Below are positions 1 through 7,842 of a stretch of 64,000 bases of DNA, one piece after another. The stretch is from Bradyrhizobium diazoefficiens (GTDB taxonomy: Bacteria; Pseudomonadota; Alphaproteobacteria; Rhizobiales; Xanthobacteraceae): NCBI RefSeq assembly GCF_018131185.1, contig NZ_JAFCJE010000003.1:124001-188000 (forward strand). Reading direction: 5' to 3'. The notes under the pieces are model-generated. The model saw only the letters and a list, made by a program, of their open reading frames with translations, was not told where the DNA came from and did no database searches. The position numbers were made by a program, and so were the translations under genes. How positions within the stretch are numbered: the stretch's first letter is position 1; the number at the start of each line of letters is the position of its first letter.

Positions 1-1
1 G

Positions 2-1153
2 CGCCTGGAGGCGCTCGGACAGCTCACCGGCGGCGTCGCGCACGATTTCAACAATCTGCTGACGGTGATCCGCGCCTCGGTCGACCTGTTGAACCGGCCA
101 CAACTGACGGAGGAGCGGCGCCAGCGCTACATCACCGCCATTGCAGACGCCGTCGCCCGCGCGGCCAAGCTGACCTCGCAGCTGCTCGCCTTTGCGCGGC
201 GCCAGACCCTGAAGCCGGAGGTGTTCGACGTCGGCGAACGGATGCAGGCGCTGCACGACATGCTTGCGCCCCTGCTGGGGCCGGCGATCGAGATCGCCAT
301 GCGCCTGCCGACGGAGCCTTGCCTCGTCCGTGCCGACGCCGGCCAGTTCGAGACGGCGCTGATCAACATGGCGACCAACGCGCGCGATGCCATGCAGGGC
401 AAGGGCAGAATCACCTTCCAGGTCGGGCCCGCGACGACGGTTCCGGACACGCTGGCCGGTGCCTCGGGCAGCCGGATCCCGGGACACCATGGCTTCGTCA
501 GCGTGACCGTCAGCGACACCGGCATTGGCATTCCCGCCGCCCGGCTCGAACGCATCTTCGAACCGTTCTTCACCACCAAGCAGGTCGGCCACGGCACCGG
601 CCTCGGCCTGTCCCAGGTGTTCGGCTTCGCCCGGCAATCCGGCGGCGAGGTGACGGTCAAGAGCGAGGTGGGGCACGGCAGCACCTTCTCGCTCTATCTG
701 CCGCGCGTGGCGCCGGACCTGCTGCCGCAGCGCCAGGCGCCCAACACGGCACCGGCGGTGACCGGCAGCGGCATGTCGGTGCTGGTGGTCGAGGACAATA
801 TCGAGCTCGCCAATTTCGCCGCCGATGGTCTCACCGAGCTCGGCTACAGCATCACGCTGGTCGACAATGCCACCGACGCGCTCGCCGAGCTCGTCGTCGA
901 CGCCGATCGCTTCGACGTCGTGTTCTCGGACGTCGTCATGCCCGGGATGACCGGGCTCGATCTGGCGCAGGCCATCCGCGACCGCAGCATCGAGGTGCCG
1001 GTCGTGCTGACCACGGGCTACAGCCAGGCGCTGTCACAGGATGGCGTGGCCGGCTTCGATCTCGTGCAAAAGCCCTATTCGATCGAGGAATTGTCGCGCA
1101 TTCTGCATCGGGCGGCCCGCATCCGGCGCGTCCGGGATGGCGCGGCCGAGTGA
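2..1153 (+). CDS. Hybrid sensor histidine kinase with C-terminal receiver (5' truncated)
   Basis: Two-component kinase whose N-terminal sensory part lies outside the window; the reading frame is open from base 2. The first visible residues carry the H-box HDFNNLL near residue 14 (phospho-acceptor His). The HATPase region follows, with an N-box (NMATNARDAM) and a GTGLGLS G-box near residue 198. A receiver domain starts near residue 258, with the acidic VVEDN, the phospho-acceptor Asp in FSDVVMPG (about residue 310), a Thr in LTTGYS and a Lys in QKPYS. All residues needed for autophosphorylation and internal phosphotransfer are present. HDFNNLL kinases usually carry PAS sensor domains upstream; that part cannot be seen. 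The signal sensed is unknown. Confidence 0.93.
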   Translation, partial: RLEALGQLTGGVAHDFNNLLTVIRASVDLLNRPQLTEERRQRYITAIADAVARAAKLTSQLLAFARRQTLKPEVFDVGERMQALHDMLAPLLGPAIEIAMRLPTEPCLVRADAGQFETALINMATNARDAMQGKGRITFQVGPATTVPDTLAGASGSRIPGHHGFVSVTVSDTGIGIPAARLERIFEPFFTTKQVGHGTGLGLSQVFGFARQSGGEVTVKSEVGHGSTFSLYLPRVAPDLLPQRQAPNTAPAVTGSGMSVLVVEDNIELANFAADGLTELGYSITLVDNATDALAELVVDADRFDVVFSDVVMPGMTGLDLAQAIRDRSIEVPVVLTTGYSQALSQDGVAGFDLVQKPYSIEELSRILHRAARIRRVRDGAAE

Positions 1154-1206
1154 TCCGGCGATCGGAACAGATGGGAACCGTTTGATTTCCCTTGCGTTGT
1201 CCGCTC

Positions 1207-3165
1207 ATGAACAAGCGGGCCGCAAAGCGCGAACAGATCGAGAAGCCGCCCATTATCGAGATCAAAGGCGAGAACGGCGATGACGTGGCAGCGCCGCCTC
1301 CGGAGCTGCTCGAGCCCGATCCCGAACTGTCACCCGAGGAGGCCGAGCAGGTCCGCAAGGATTACCTGCTGACGCGTTTCTGGATCAGCGCACGCGGCTT
1401 CTGGGGACGAAGGGGCGACCGCCTCGCCTGGCCGCTCACGATCGGCCTCGGCCTGCTGATCGTCCTGACCGTCGGCTTCCAATACGGCATCAATGTCTGG
1501 AATCGCGCGATCTTCGACGCCATCGAGCAGCGCAACGCGGCCAGCGTCTTCCATCTCACCGCAATGTTCTTTCCGCTTGCGATCGGCAGCATCGTGCTCG
1601 CCGTCGCACAGGTGTTCGCGCGCATGGGCATCCAGCGGCGCTGGCGCGCCTGGCTCACGGCGAGCGTGCTGACGCGGTGGCTCGCGAATGGACGCTACTA
1701 TCAGCTCAACCTCGTCGGCGGCGATCACGGGAATCCCGAATACCGGATCGCCGAGGATCTGCGCATCGCGACCGACTCCCCCGTCGATTTCGTCGCCGGC
1801 GTGACGGCCGCGCTGCTGTCGGCTGCGACCTTCATCGTCGTGCTCTGGACCATCGGCGGTGCGCTGACCGTGACGCTCGGCGGCTCCAGCATCACCATTC
1901 CCGGCTTCCTCGTGATCGCCGCGATGCTCTATGCCGCGATCGCCTCGGGCTCCATCCTGGTGATCGGCCGGCGCTTCGTGCAGGTCTCCGAGAACAAGAA
2001 CCAGGCCGAAGCCGATTTCCGCTACACGCTGACGCGCGTGCGCGAGAACGGCGAGAGCATCGCACTGCTCGGCGGCGAGGAGGAAGAGCGCGGCGGCATC
2101 GACCGCAACTTCAGCAGCGTGCTGCGGCAATGGGCGCGGCTCGCCGGCCAGCACATGCGCACCACGCTGGTGTCGCAAGGGTCGAGCCTCGTTGCGCCCG
2201 TGGTCCCTCTCCTGCTCTGCGCGCCGAAATTCCTCGACGGCAGCATGACACTCGGGCAGGTGATGCAGGCGGCCTCCGCCTTCACCATCGTGCAGAGCGC
2301 GTTCGGCTGGCTGGTCGACAACTATCCGCGGCTTGCCGACTGGAACGCCTGCGCGCGCCGCATCGCCTCGCTGATGATGTCGCTCGACGGCCTCGAGCGC
2401 GCCGAACAGGGCGACGGTCTCGGCCGCATCAAGCGCGGCGAGACCGGCAATGACGCCATGCTGGAGCTGAAGGATCTCTCGGTCACGCTCGACGACGGCA
2501 CTGCCGTGGTCGGCGAGACCGAAGTGGTGATCGAGCCGGGCGAGCGGCTGCTGGTTGCCGGCGAGTCTGGCACCGGCAAGAGCACGCTGGTGCGCGCCAT
2601 CGCAGGGCTGTGGCCCTGGGGCGGCGGCAGCGTCAATTTCCATCCCGACCGGCGCTTGTTCATGCTGCCACAGCGGCCTTACGTGCCCTCCGGCTCGCTG
2701 CGCCGTGCGGTCGCCTATCCCGGCGCCGCCGACCACTGGACCGTGGACGAGATCGGCGAAGCCCTGCACAAGGTCGGGCTCGATCATCTCAAGGAGAAGA
2801 TCGAGGAGGAGGGTCCATGGGACCAGACCCTATCAGGCGGCGAGAAGCAGCGCCTCGCCTTCGCGCGGCTGTTGCTGCACAACCCCGACATCGTCGTGCT
2901 GGACGAAGCGACCTCCGCGCTCGACGAGAAGAGTCAGGACAAGATGATGAAGATGGTCACCGACGCGCTGCCGAGGGCGACCATCGTCAGCGTGGCGCAT
3001 CGTGCCGAATTGGAGGCCTTCCACAGCCGCAAGATCGTGCTGGAGCGGCGCAAGGGCGGCGCCAAGCTCGTCAGCGACATCGACCTGATCCCACGCAAGG
3101 GCAGGCGCAAGCTGCTCGGGCGGTTCTTGAGGCAGCGGAAGTCAGGGAAGAAGGCGGTAGCCTGA
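1207..3165 (+). CDS. ABC transporter, fused permease/ATPase, SbmA/YddA-like (ABC_membrane_2)
   Basis: Half-transporter of 652 residues with membrane and ATPase domains in one chain, expected to work as an inner-membrane homodimer. A hydrophilic Glu/Pro-rich leader of about 55 residues precedes the membrane region (about 60-360), where the FQYGINVWNRAIFDAIEQRN stretch is typical of the SbmA/BacA/YddA and peroxisomal ABCD group. The ATPase has Walker A GESGTGKST near 451, signature LSGGEKQ near 541 and Walker B IVVLDEATSALDE near 562. I chose the ATG at 1207 over an upstream TTG at 1192. BacA relatives import peptides or handle very-long-chain fatty acids; the substrate here cannot be told. It stands alone in its transcription direction, followed by a palindromic repeat. 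Confidence 0.9.
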   Translation: MNKRAAKREQIEKPPIIEIKGENGDDVAAPPPELLEPDPELSPEEAEQVRKDYLLTRFWISARGFWGRRGDRLAWPLTIGLGLLIVLTVGFQYGINVWNRAIFDAIEQRNAASVFHLTAMFFPLAIGSIVLAVAQVFARMGIQRRWRAWLTASVLTRWLANGRYYQLNLVGGDHGNPEYRIAEDLRIATDSPVDFVAGVTAALLSAATFIVVLWTIGGALTVTLGGSSITIPGFLVIAAMLYAAIASGSILVIGRRFVQVSENKNQAEADFRYTLTRVRENGESIALLGGEEEERGGIDRNFSSVLRQWARLAGQHMRTTLVSQGSSLVAPVVPLLLCAPKFLDGSMTLGQVMQAASAFTIVQSAFGWLVDNYPRLADWNACARRIASLMMSLDGLERAEQGDGLGRIKRGETGNDAMLELKDLSVTLDDGTAVVGETEVVIEPGERLLVAGESGTGKSTLVRAIAGLWPWGGGSVNFHPDRRLFMLPQRPYVPSGSLRRAVAYPGAADHWTVDEIGEALHKVGLDHLKEKIEEEGPWDQTLSGGEKQRLAFARLLLHNPDIVVLDEATSALDEKSQDKMMKMVTDALPRATIVSVAHRAELEAFHSRKIVLERRKGGAKLVSDIDLIPRKGRRKLLGRFLRQRKSGKKAVA

Positions 3166-3175
3166 CTCTCTCCTC

Positions 3176-3302
3176 GTCGTCCCGGACAAGCGCGCTATAA
3201 GCGCGCGCAGATCCGGGATCCATACCCGCAGGGAGGAGTTTGGCGCCTTCGCGGGGACGACACCGGGATCGTGGCTCGCTTCGCGCCCCCGGGACGACAC
3301 TG
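3176..3302. repeat. Intergenic palindromic repeat (GTCGTCCCGG type)
   Basis: A GC-rich element between the ABC transporter and the FkbM gene. It has repeated GTCGTCCCGG / CGGGGACGAC / CCCGGGACGAC blocks that can fold back on each other and an internal GCGCGCTATAAGCGCGC palindrome. It resembles at least ten other elements in this window that sit at gene 3' ends. Confidence 0.7.
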
Positions 3303-3329
3303 AAATTGTGGCGTCAATCAAAACCGGCT

Positions 3330-4187
3330 ATGCATGCGCCGCTTGCAACGAGGATCGCCTGCGTGACGACCGACAATACCCCTTCGTCCGCGCCATTCGG
3401 CGCGTTTGCGCCGAATGCGGCGCAGGCCGCGATCATCCGCTTCGTGCAGCGATCAGGGCTTAAGCGCGGCGCGTTCCGGCCGTGGATGTCGCGGCTGGTC
3501 AGTCTGCTGCGCGGCGGCCCGGTCGACCTGCAATATCAGGGCGCCTCGTTCCGTCTGTATCACCAGGGCAGCGCGACCGAGCGCGGTGCGCTGTTCAATC
3601 CCGATTACAATCTCGACGAGATCGACTTCCTCCGCCAGCACACTCCGGCGGGTGGCGTGTTCGTCGATGTCGGCGCCAATGTCGGCACGTTTGCGCTGGT
3701 GATGGCGCAACAGGTCGGCACCACGGGCAAGGTGGTCGCGATCGAGCCGCATCCGATGACGTTTGCCCGGCTCTCCTTCAATCAGGCCGCATCGAAAGCG
3801 GCGCAGGTGCGCCTGGTGCAGGCGGCAGCCGGTGACAGCGACGGCGAGCTGATGATCGAGAGCGGAGGCGGCAATCTCGGCGCCACCCATGTCGTCACCG
3901 GCGCGGCCAGCGCCGACGCGATCAAGGTGCCGTCGCTCCGCCTGACGCGTATCCTCGACGAGGCCGGCGTCGGCCAAGTCGATTCGCTCAAGATCGACGT
4001 CGAGGGTTTCGAGGACCGCGTGCTGATCGGCTTCTTCCGCGACGCATCGCCATCGCTGTGGCCGCGCGCGGTAGTGATCGAGCACCTGTCACAGAAGGAT
4101 TGGCAGCAGGATTGTATCGCCGACATGGTCGCGCGCGGCTTCACGATCGCGCGCAAGACGCGGAGCAATACGTTCCTGTCACGCTGA
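3330..4187 (+). CDS. FkbM family SAM-dependent methyltransferase
   Basis: Predicted O-methyltransferase of 285 residues. The Rossmann SAM-binding motif I reads FVDVGANVGTFALVMAQ near residues 111-127, followed by the acidic motif VVAIEPHP. The late motif SLKIDVEGFEDRVLIG is typical of the FkbM family, which methylates sugars or polyketide hydroxyls. The ATG at 3330 starts a plausible protein; a GTG at 3363 is an alternative, and the open frame runs back into the repeat element and should not be used. No glycan biosynthesis cluster is adjacent, so the acceptor is unknown. Confidence 0.85.
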   Translation: MHAPLATRIACVTTDNTPSSAPFGAFAPNAAQAAIIRFVQRSGLKRGAFRPWMSRLVSLLRGGPVDLQYQGASFRLYHQGSATERGALFNPDYNLDEIDFLRQHTPAGGVFVDVGANVGTFALVMAQQVGTTGKVVAIEPHPMTFARLSFNQAASKAAQVRLVQAAAGDSDGELMIESGGGNLGATHVVTGAASADAIKVPSLRLTRILDEAGVGQVDSLKIDVEGFEDRVLIGFFRDASPSLWPRAVVIEHLSQKDWQQDCIADMVARGFTIARKTRSNTFLSR

Positions 4188-4212
4188 CGAGAACGAACAA
4201 TGGAGGCCAGCG

Positions 4213-4599
4213 ATGATCGATCATTTGGGTTTTTCCGTCTCCGACTATGAGCGCGCCAAGGCGTTCTACGCCAAGGCGCTGGCGCCGCTCGGCTACGGCC
4301 TGATCATGGAAGTCACGGCGGAGCAGACCGGCCACGCTGCAGCCGCCGGATTCGGCGCCAACGGCAAGCCCGATTTCTGGTTCGGCGGCGACGGCGCGAT
4401 GAACAAGCCGGTGCATATCGCGATCGCGGCCAAGGACCGCGCCACGGTGGACGCCTTCTACAAGGCGGCGATCGCGGCCGGCGGACGCGACAACGGCGCG
4501 CCCGGGATCCGCCCGCATTATCATGCGAACTATTACGGCGCCTTCGTGCTCGATCCCGACGGCCACAACATCGAGGCCGTCTGCCACGCGCCGGAATAA
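4213..4599 (+). CDS. VOC (glyoxalase/bleomycin resistance) family protein
   Basis: A 128-residue protein of the vicinal oxygen chelate fold. It starts MIDHLGFSVSDYERAKAFY, the classic first beta-alpha unit with the metal-type His, and ends FVLDPDGHNIEAVCH, the matching C-terminal strand with a Glu ligand. A GGAGG sequence lies just upstream of the ATG. These proteins may be lyases, dioxygenases or binding proteins; nothing here fixes the substrate. It lies 25 bp after the FkbM gene on the same strand, but cotranscription is not certain. Confidence 0.88.
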   Translation: MIDHLGFSVSDYERAKAFYAKALAPLGYGLIMEVTAEQTGHAAAAGFGANGKPDFWFGGDGAMNKPVHIAIAAKDRATVDAFYKAAIAAGGRDNGAPGIRPHYHANYYGAFVLDPDGHNIEAVCHAPE

Positions 4600-4615
4600 G
4601 GCCGGGATTCCGGCG

Positions 4616-4640
4616 GGAACCTCGTTCCCGGCAGGCCGTT
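4616..4640 (+). promoter_or_regulatory. Candidate EcfG (general stress sigma factor) promoter
   Basis: GGAAC at 4616-4620 and CGTT at 4637-4640 are separated by 16 bases, matching the alphaproteobacterial EcfG -35/-10 pattern. The predicted start of transcription would be about 20 bases before the flavin-binding stress protein at 4668. The -35 overlaps a small GGGAAC/GTTCCC dyad that could instead serve as a terminator for the VOC gene. Confidence 0.5.
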
Positions 4641-4667
4641 ATCGTCTCTTGCAACAAGGAGTACGAT

Positions 4668-5153
4668 ATGGCCAACGACAATGCCGGCGACGTCGATCGC
4701 GCCTGGGAGCTGATGAAGAAAATCGGCTTCGCGATGCTCGTGACGCGCGACGGCGACAAGCTGCGCGCACGGCCGATGAGCGCTCATCTCGAACGTGACG
4801 CAAACGCGATTTTCTTCCTGACCGACGCGCGAAACCACAAGGATGAGGAGATTGCACGCCATCCCTCCATCAATTTGTCCTTCGCTGATGCGGGTAGCCA
4901 GAAGTACGTGTCTTTGACAGGGACGGCCGCCGTCTCCAACGACCGTGCGAAGATCAAGGAGCTGTTTTCGACGCCGGCCAAGGCGTGGTGGGACAGCGCC
5001 GAGGACCCTAACATCCGCGTGCTCAAGATCACACCCGACGATGCCGAGTTCTGGGATTCGCCAGGCACGGTGATCTCTTATGTGAAAATGGCAGCTGCGG
5101 CGGTGACGAACACACGCCCCGACATCGGCGAGAACCGCAAGGTCTCGATGTGA
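4668..5153 (+). CDS. Pyridoxamine 5'-phosphate oxidase-fold general stress protein
   Basis: A 161-residue split-barrel protein of the PNPOx-like family that usually binds FMN or a related flavin. Visible family features are the opening helix and strand AWELMKKIGFAMLVT..GDKLRARPM, the FFLTDARNHKDEEI segment and the strand INLSFADAGSQKYVSLTGTAAV. Family members annotated as general stress proteins have this length. The gene has a good AAGGAG ribosome site and a candidate EcfG promoter just upstream, which fits a stress role. The stop codon overlaps the start of the next small gene (TGATG), implying translational coupling. Confidence 0.87.
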   Translation: MANDNAGDVDRAWELMKKIGFAMLVTRDGDKLRARPMSAHLERDANAIFFLTDARNHKDEEIARHPSINLSFADAGSQKYVSLTGTAAVSNDRAKIKELFSTPAKAWWDSAEDPNIRVLKITPDDAEFWDSPGTVISYVKMAAAAVTNTRPDIGENRKVSM

Positions 5154-5395
5154 TGCCGATCGAGCCGCCCGAGATTCCTCCGTCGACACCGGGCACGCCC
5201 ACCGAGCCTCCGCCGGGAATTCCACCCGGCAATCCTCAGCCCGAAATCGCGCCGCCGGTGCGCGAGCCCGGCGAATCTCCGCGGCCCGCCGAATTGCCGG
5301 GCCGCATGCCTGAAGAGATTCCATCGCGCGGGCCGAACGGTCCGCTCACGCCCAACCCCGCGACGGACGCGATGCCGACGCGGGATCACATGTGA
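5153..5395 (+). CDS. Small proline-rich hypothetical protein
   Basis: An 80-residue protein made mostly of Pro, Glu, Gly and Thr, beginning MPIEPPEIPPSTPGTP and lacking any signal peptide, membrane segment or cysteine. The ATG at 5153 shares its A with the TGA of the preceding stress gene, so translation is probably coupled. I do not recognise a family; the composition predicts a disordered polypeptide. A chance frame is possible, but the tight overlap and the in-frame stop position argue for a real gene. Confidence 0.6.
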   Translation: MPIEPPEIPPSTPGTPTEPPPGIPPGNPQPEIAPPVREPGESPRPAELPGRMPEEIPSRGPNGPLTPNPATDAMPTRDHM

Positions 5396-5581
5396 AGCGA
5401 GCCATCACATCTGAGGCGATTGCAACCGACGCCTGAATGCGCAATGAACGTCATCATAGTGAGCCGATTTCCGTGCAGAAATAAATCGGGCCGCGACCGC
5501 TTCGCCCGCCACAATGCGGCCTAACGCGTAGCCGTTCATCACGACACTTCGTCAAAGAACCTTCCGGGGAAGTTCACCACC

Positions 5582-7774
5582 ATGACCAACCTTCGTTTCG
5601 TGCTGCTTGCAACGACGGCTCTGACCGCGATGCAATTCGCAAGCTCCGCATCGCATGCGCAAACTGCGCCGCTCGTTGTCGCCCAGGGCCAGCCAGAAGC
5701 CGGGCCCGACGGAAGACCGAAGCAGCCTCCGAAGGGACCGCCTGCGGCCGCCCCGCCTGCAGGACCCGCGCGGCCGGCCCCGCCGCCTGCCGCTGCACCG
5801 CCCGCCGCGCCTCCGCCGGCAGCCGCACCGCCACGCCCGGCAGCTCCGCCCCCGCCGCCTCCGCCCGCGGCTCGTCCGGCTCCGCCGCCGCCACCCCCGC
5901 CGCCCGCTGCTCCGAAGCAGCCTGCGCCACCGCCGGCCGCCGCGCCGCAGCAGCATTCTCCACCCGCCGCACGCCCGGCTCCCACGCCGCCGGCACCGCC
6001 CCCCGCCGCGGCTCCGCAGCAGCGTACGCCTCCCGCGCCGGCGCCTGCCGCGCGCCCGAGCCCGACGCCCCCTCCGCCTCCGCCGCCGCCCGCAGCGGGT
6101 CCTGCAGGACGGCCGGCGCCCGTGCCGACGGCGACGCCGCCTGCTCCGACAGCCGCGCCACCAGCGCGTCCGGGCGCACCTGCGCCGGCGACCACGCCTG
6201 CACCGGCGACATCTCCCGCACCGACCGCGACTCCGGCGCCCGGCAGCACGCCCGCCGCACCGCCGCCGGGCCGTCCGGGTGCGCCACCGCCCGGCGGACG
6301 TCCCGGCACGCCTCCGGCTGCGGGATCACCGACGCCGGCTCCCGGCCCTGCGGCCGCTCCGACGATCACGCCGGCCCCCGGCAGCACACCGACACCGCCG
6401 CCCGGACGTCCCGGTGCAGCACCGACACCTGCTCCAGGTGCAACGCCGGCTCCCGGCGCCGCGCCCGCTCCGACGGCCACGCCGGCCCCCGGCAGCACGC
6501 CGACACCGCCGCCCGGACGTCCCGGTGCCGGACCGGCACCCGCTCCAGGTGCGACGCCCGCTCCGGGACAACAGGGCGCAACACCGCCTGCCGGAGCTCC
6601 GTCCGCAGCACCGCAGGCCGGCGCCCCGGCCCGACCGCCGGCACCTCCCGCCGGCGTCGCAGCGCCGTCGATCGTCCCCGGTTCGGCGGCCGCAACGCCG
6701 CCGCCGGACAGAGCACAATACAGACCGCCGACAATTGCCCCGGCCTTCCGCGCCGCGCCGACGGTCGTAGCACCCTTGCCGCCGCCCCCCCGTCCGCAGC
6801 AGCGTGACCTGACGCCGCTCGCGATCGGTGCAGGCGTGGTAGCCGGTGTCGTGGTCGGCGCGACCATCGCCGACATCCACAACCAGCGACGCGAGAGTAT
6901 CGAAGGCGGCCGCACCATCTACACCGAGCCGGATCGCATCATCGTCCGCGATCCGGGCGGGCAGGCCTATGTCCGCGGCAACGATCTCTATCGCTTCCGC
7001 TACGGCGCCCGCGACATCCGCACCGATACCGTCGGCGGCGAGACGCGCACTGTCGTGATACGTCCCGACGGCAGCGAGATCGTCACGGTGGTCGGCGCCG
7101 ATGGCCGACTCCTGCGCCGAATCCGCAGGGACCCGCGCGGACGCGAGCTCGTGATCATCGACAACAGCTACCGCGATCCGCGGGCGGTCGGCGGCTTCTA
7201 TGTCGACGTGCCGCCGCCGGTGGTCAGCATCCCCTATGATCGCTACATCGTCGCCGCCCAGGACGCGTCGCCGCAGGTGATCTACGAAACGATGCGGGCC
7301 CCGCCGGTTCAACGGATCGATCGACGCTACTCGCTCGACGAGATCCGCTACAGCCCGAATGTTCGCATGCAGATGCCGAGCATCGACGTCAACACGATCG
7401 TCTTCGAGACCGGATCGTGGACTATCCCGCCCGACCAGGCGGCGCGGTTGCAGGTGATCGCCGACGGTCTCAACCAGGCGATCCAGGCCAATCCGCAGGA
7501 GGTGTTCTTGATCGAAGGACACACCGATGCGGTCGGCAACGAGGTCGACAATCTGTCGCTGTCCGACCGCCGCGCGCAGGCCGCTGCCGAATTGCTCACC
7601 CAGCAGTTCGGCGTGCCCGCAGAGAACCTGACGTCGCAGGGCTATGGCGAGCAGTACCTGAAGGACCAGACGCCGGGACCGAGCGCGATCAACCGACGGG
7701 TTACCATCCGCAACATCACGCCGTTGCTCAACGGCGGCCAAGCCAACGCGGCACCGCCTCCGCCGCGCCAGTAA
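5582..7774 (+). CDS. OmpA family outer-membrane/peptidoglycan-binding protein with long Pro/Ala-rich region
   Basis: A 730-residue envelope protein. A signal peptide covers about residues 1-27 and ends SSASHAQ. Residues about 39-370 are almost entirely Pro, Ala, Gly, Thr and Arg, a disordered spacer with internal repeats. A short hydrophobic stretch (AIGAGVVAGVVVGATIAD) follows at about 416-433, then a conserved basic/acidic middle region. The C-terminal OmpA domain (about 602-712) contains FLIEGHTDAVGNEVDNLSLSDRRA, the peptidoglycan-binding signature with the Asp and Arg contacts. The Pro-rich spacer may span the periplasm so that the OmpA domain holds the cell wall. A strong terminator follows at 7793. 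Confidence 0.9.
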   Translation: MTNLRFVLLATTALTAMQFASSASHAQTAPLVVAQGQPEAGPDGRPKQPPKGPPAAAPPAGPARPAPPPAAAPPAAPPPAAAPPRPAAPPPPPPPAARPAPPPPPPPPAAPKQPAPPPAAAPQQHSPPAARPAPTPPAPPPAAAPQQRTPPAPAPAARPSPTPPPPPPPPAAGPAGRPAPVPTATPPAPTAAPPARPGAPAPATTPAPATSPAPTATPAPGSTPAAPPPGRPGAPPPGGRPGTPPAAGSPTPAPGPAAAPTITPAPGSTPTPPPGRPGAAPTPAPGATPAPGAAPAPTATPAPGSTPTPPPGRPGAGPAPAPGATPAPGQQGATPPAGAPSAAPQAGAPARPPAPPAGVAAPSIVPGSAAATPPPDRAQYRPPTIAPAFRAAPTVVAPLPPPPRPQQRDLTPLAIGAGVVAGVVVGATIADIHNQRRESIEGGRTIYTEPDRIIVRDPGGQAYVRGNDLYRFRYGARDIRTDTVGGETRTVVIRPDGSEIVTVVGADGRLLRRIRRDPRGRELVIIDNSYRDPRAVGGFYVDVPPPVVSIPYDRYIVAAQDASPQVIYETMRAPPVQRIDRRYSLDEIRYSPNVRMQMPSIDVNTIVFETGSWTIPPDQAARLQVIADGLNQAIQANPQEVFLIEGHTDAVGNEVDNLSLSDRRAQAAAELLTQQFGVPAENLTSQGYGEQYLKDQTPGPSAINRRVTIRNITPLLNGGQANAAPPPPRQ
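6367..6555 (+). repeat. Tandem 111-bp duplication inside the Pro-rich region of the OmpA-family gene
   Basis: Two near-identical copies of a segment encoding PAPGSTPTPPPGRPGA and the following Pro-rich stretch are offset by 111 bases (37 codons). A third, more diverged copy of the core begins near 6233. The repeat keeps the reading frame, so copy-number change would lengthen or shorten the spacer without breaking the protein. Confidence 0.75.
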
Positions 7775-7792
7775 AACCTTCGCAACGAGAAG

Positions 7793-7820
7793 ATGGCCGG
7801 GAGCGATCCCGGCCATTTTT
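7793..7820. terminator. Intrinsic terminator (bidirectional)
   Basis: A perfect 10-bp stem ATGGCCGGGA/TCCCGGCCAT with loop GCGA is followed by a T run. It sits between the convergent OmpA-family and alkaline phosphatase genes. Confidence 0.85.
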
Positions 7821-7842
7821 GTTTGATGCTCGTGTCGCCGCG

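Noticed and set aside
6326..7816. Minus-strand frame across the OmpA-family gene
   Set aside because: Shadow of the Pro-rich and OmpA-coding strand; no start signal or family match.
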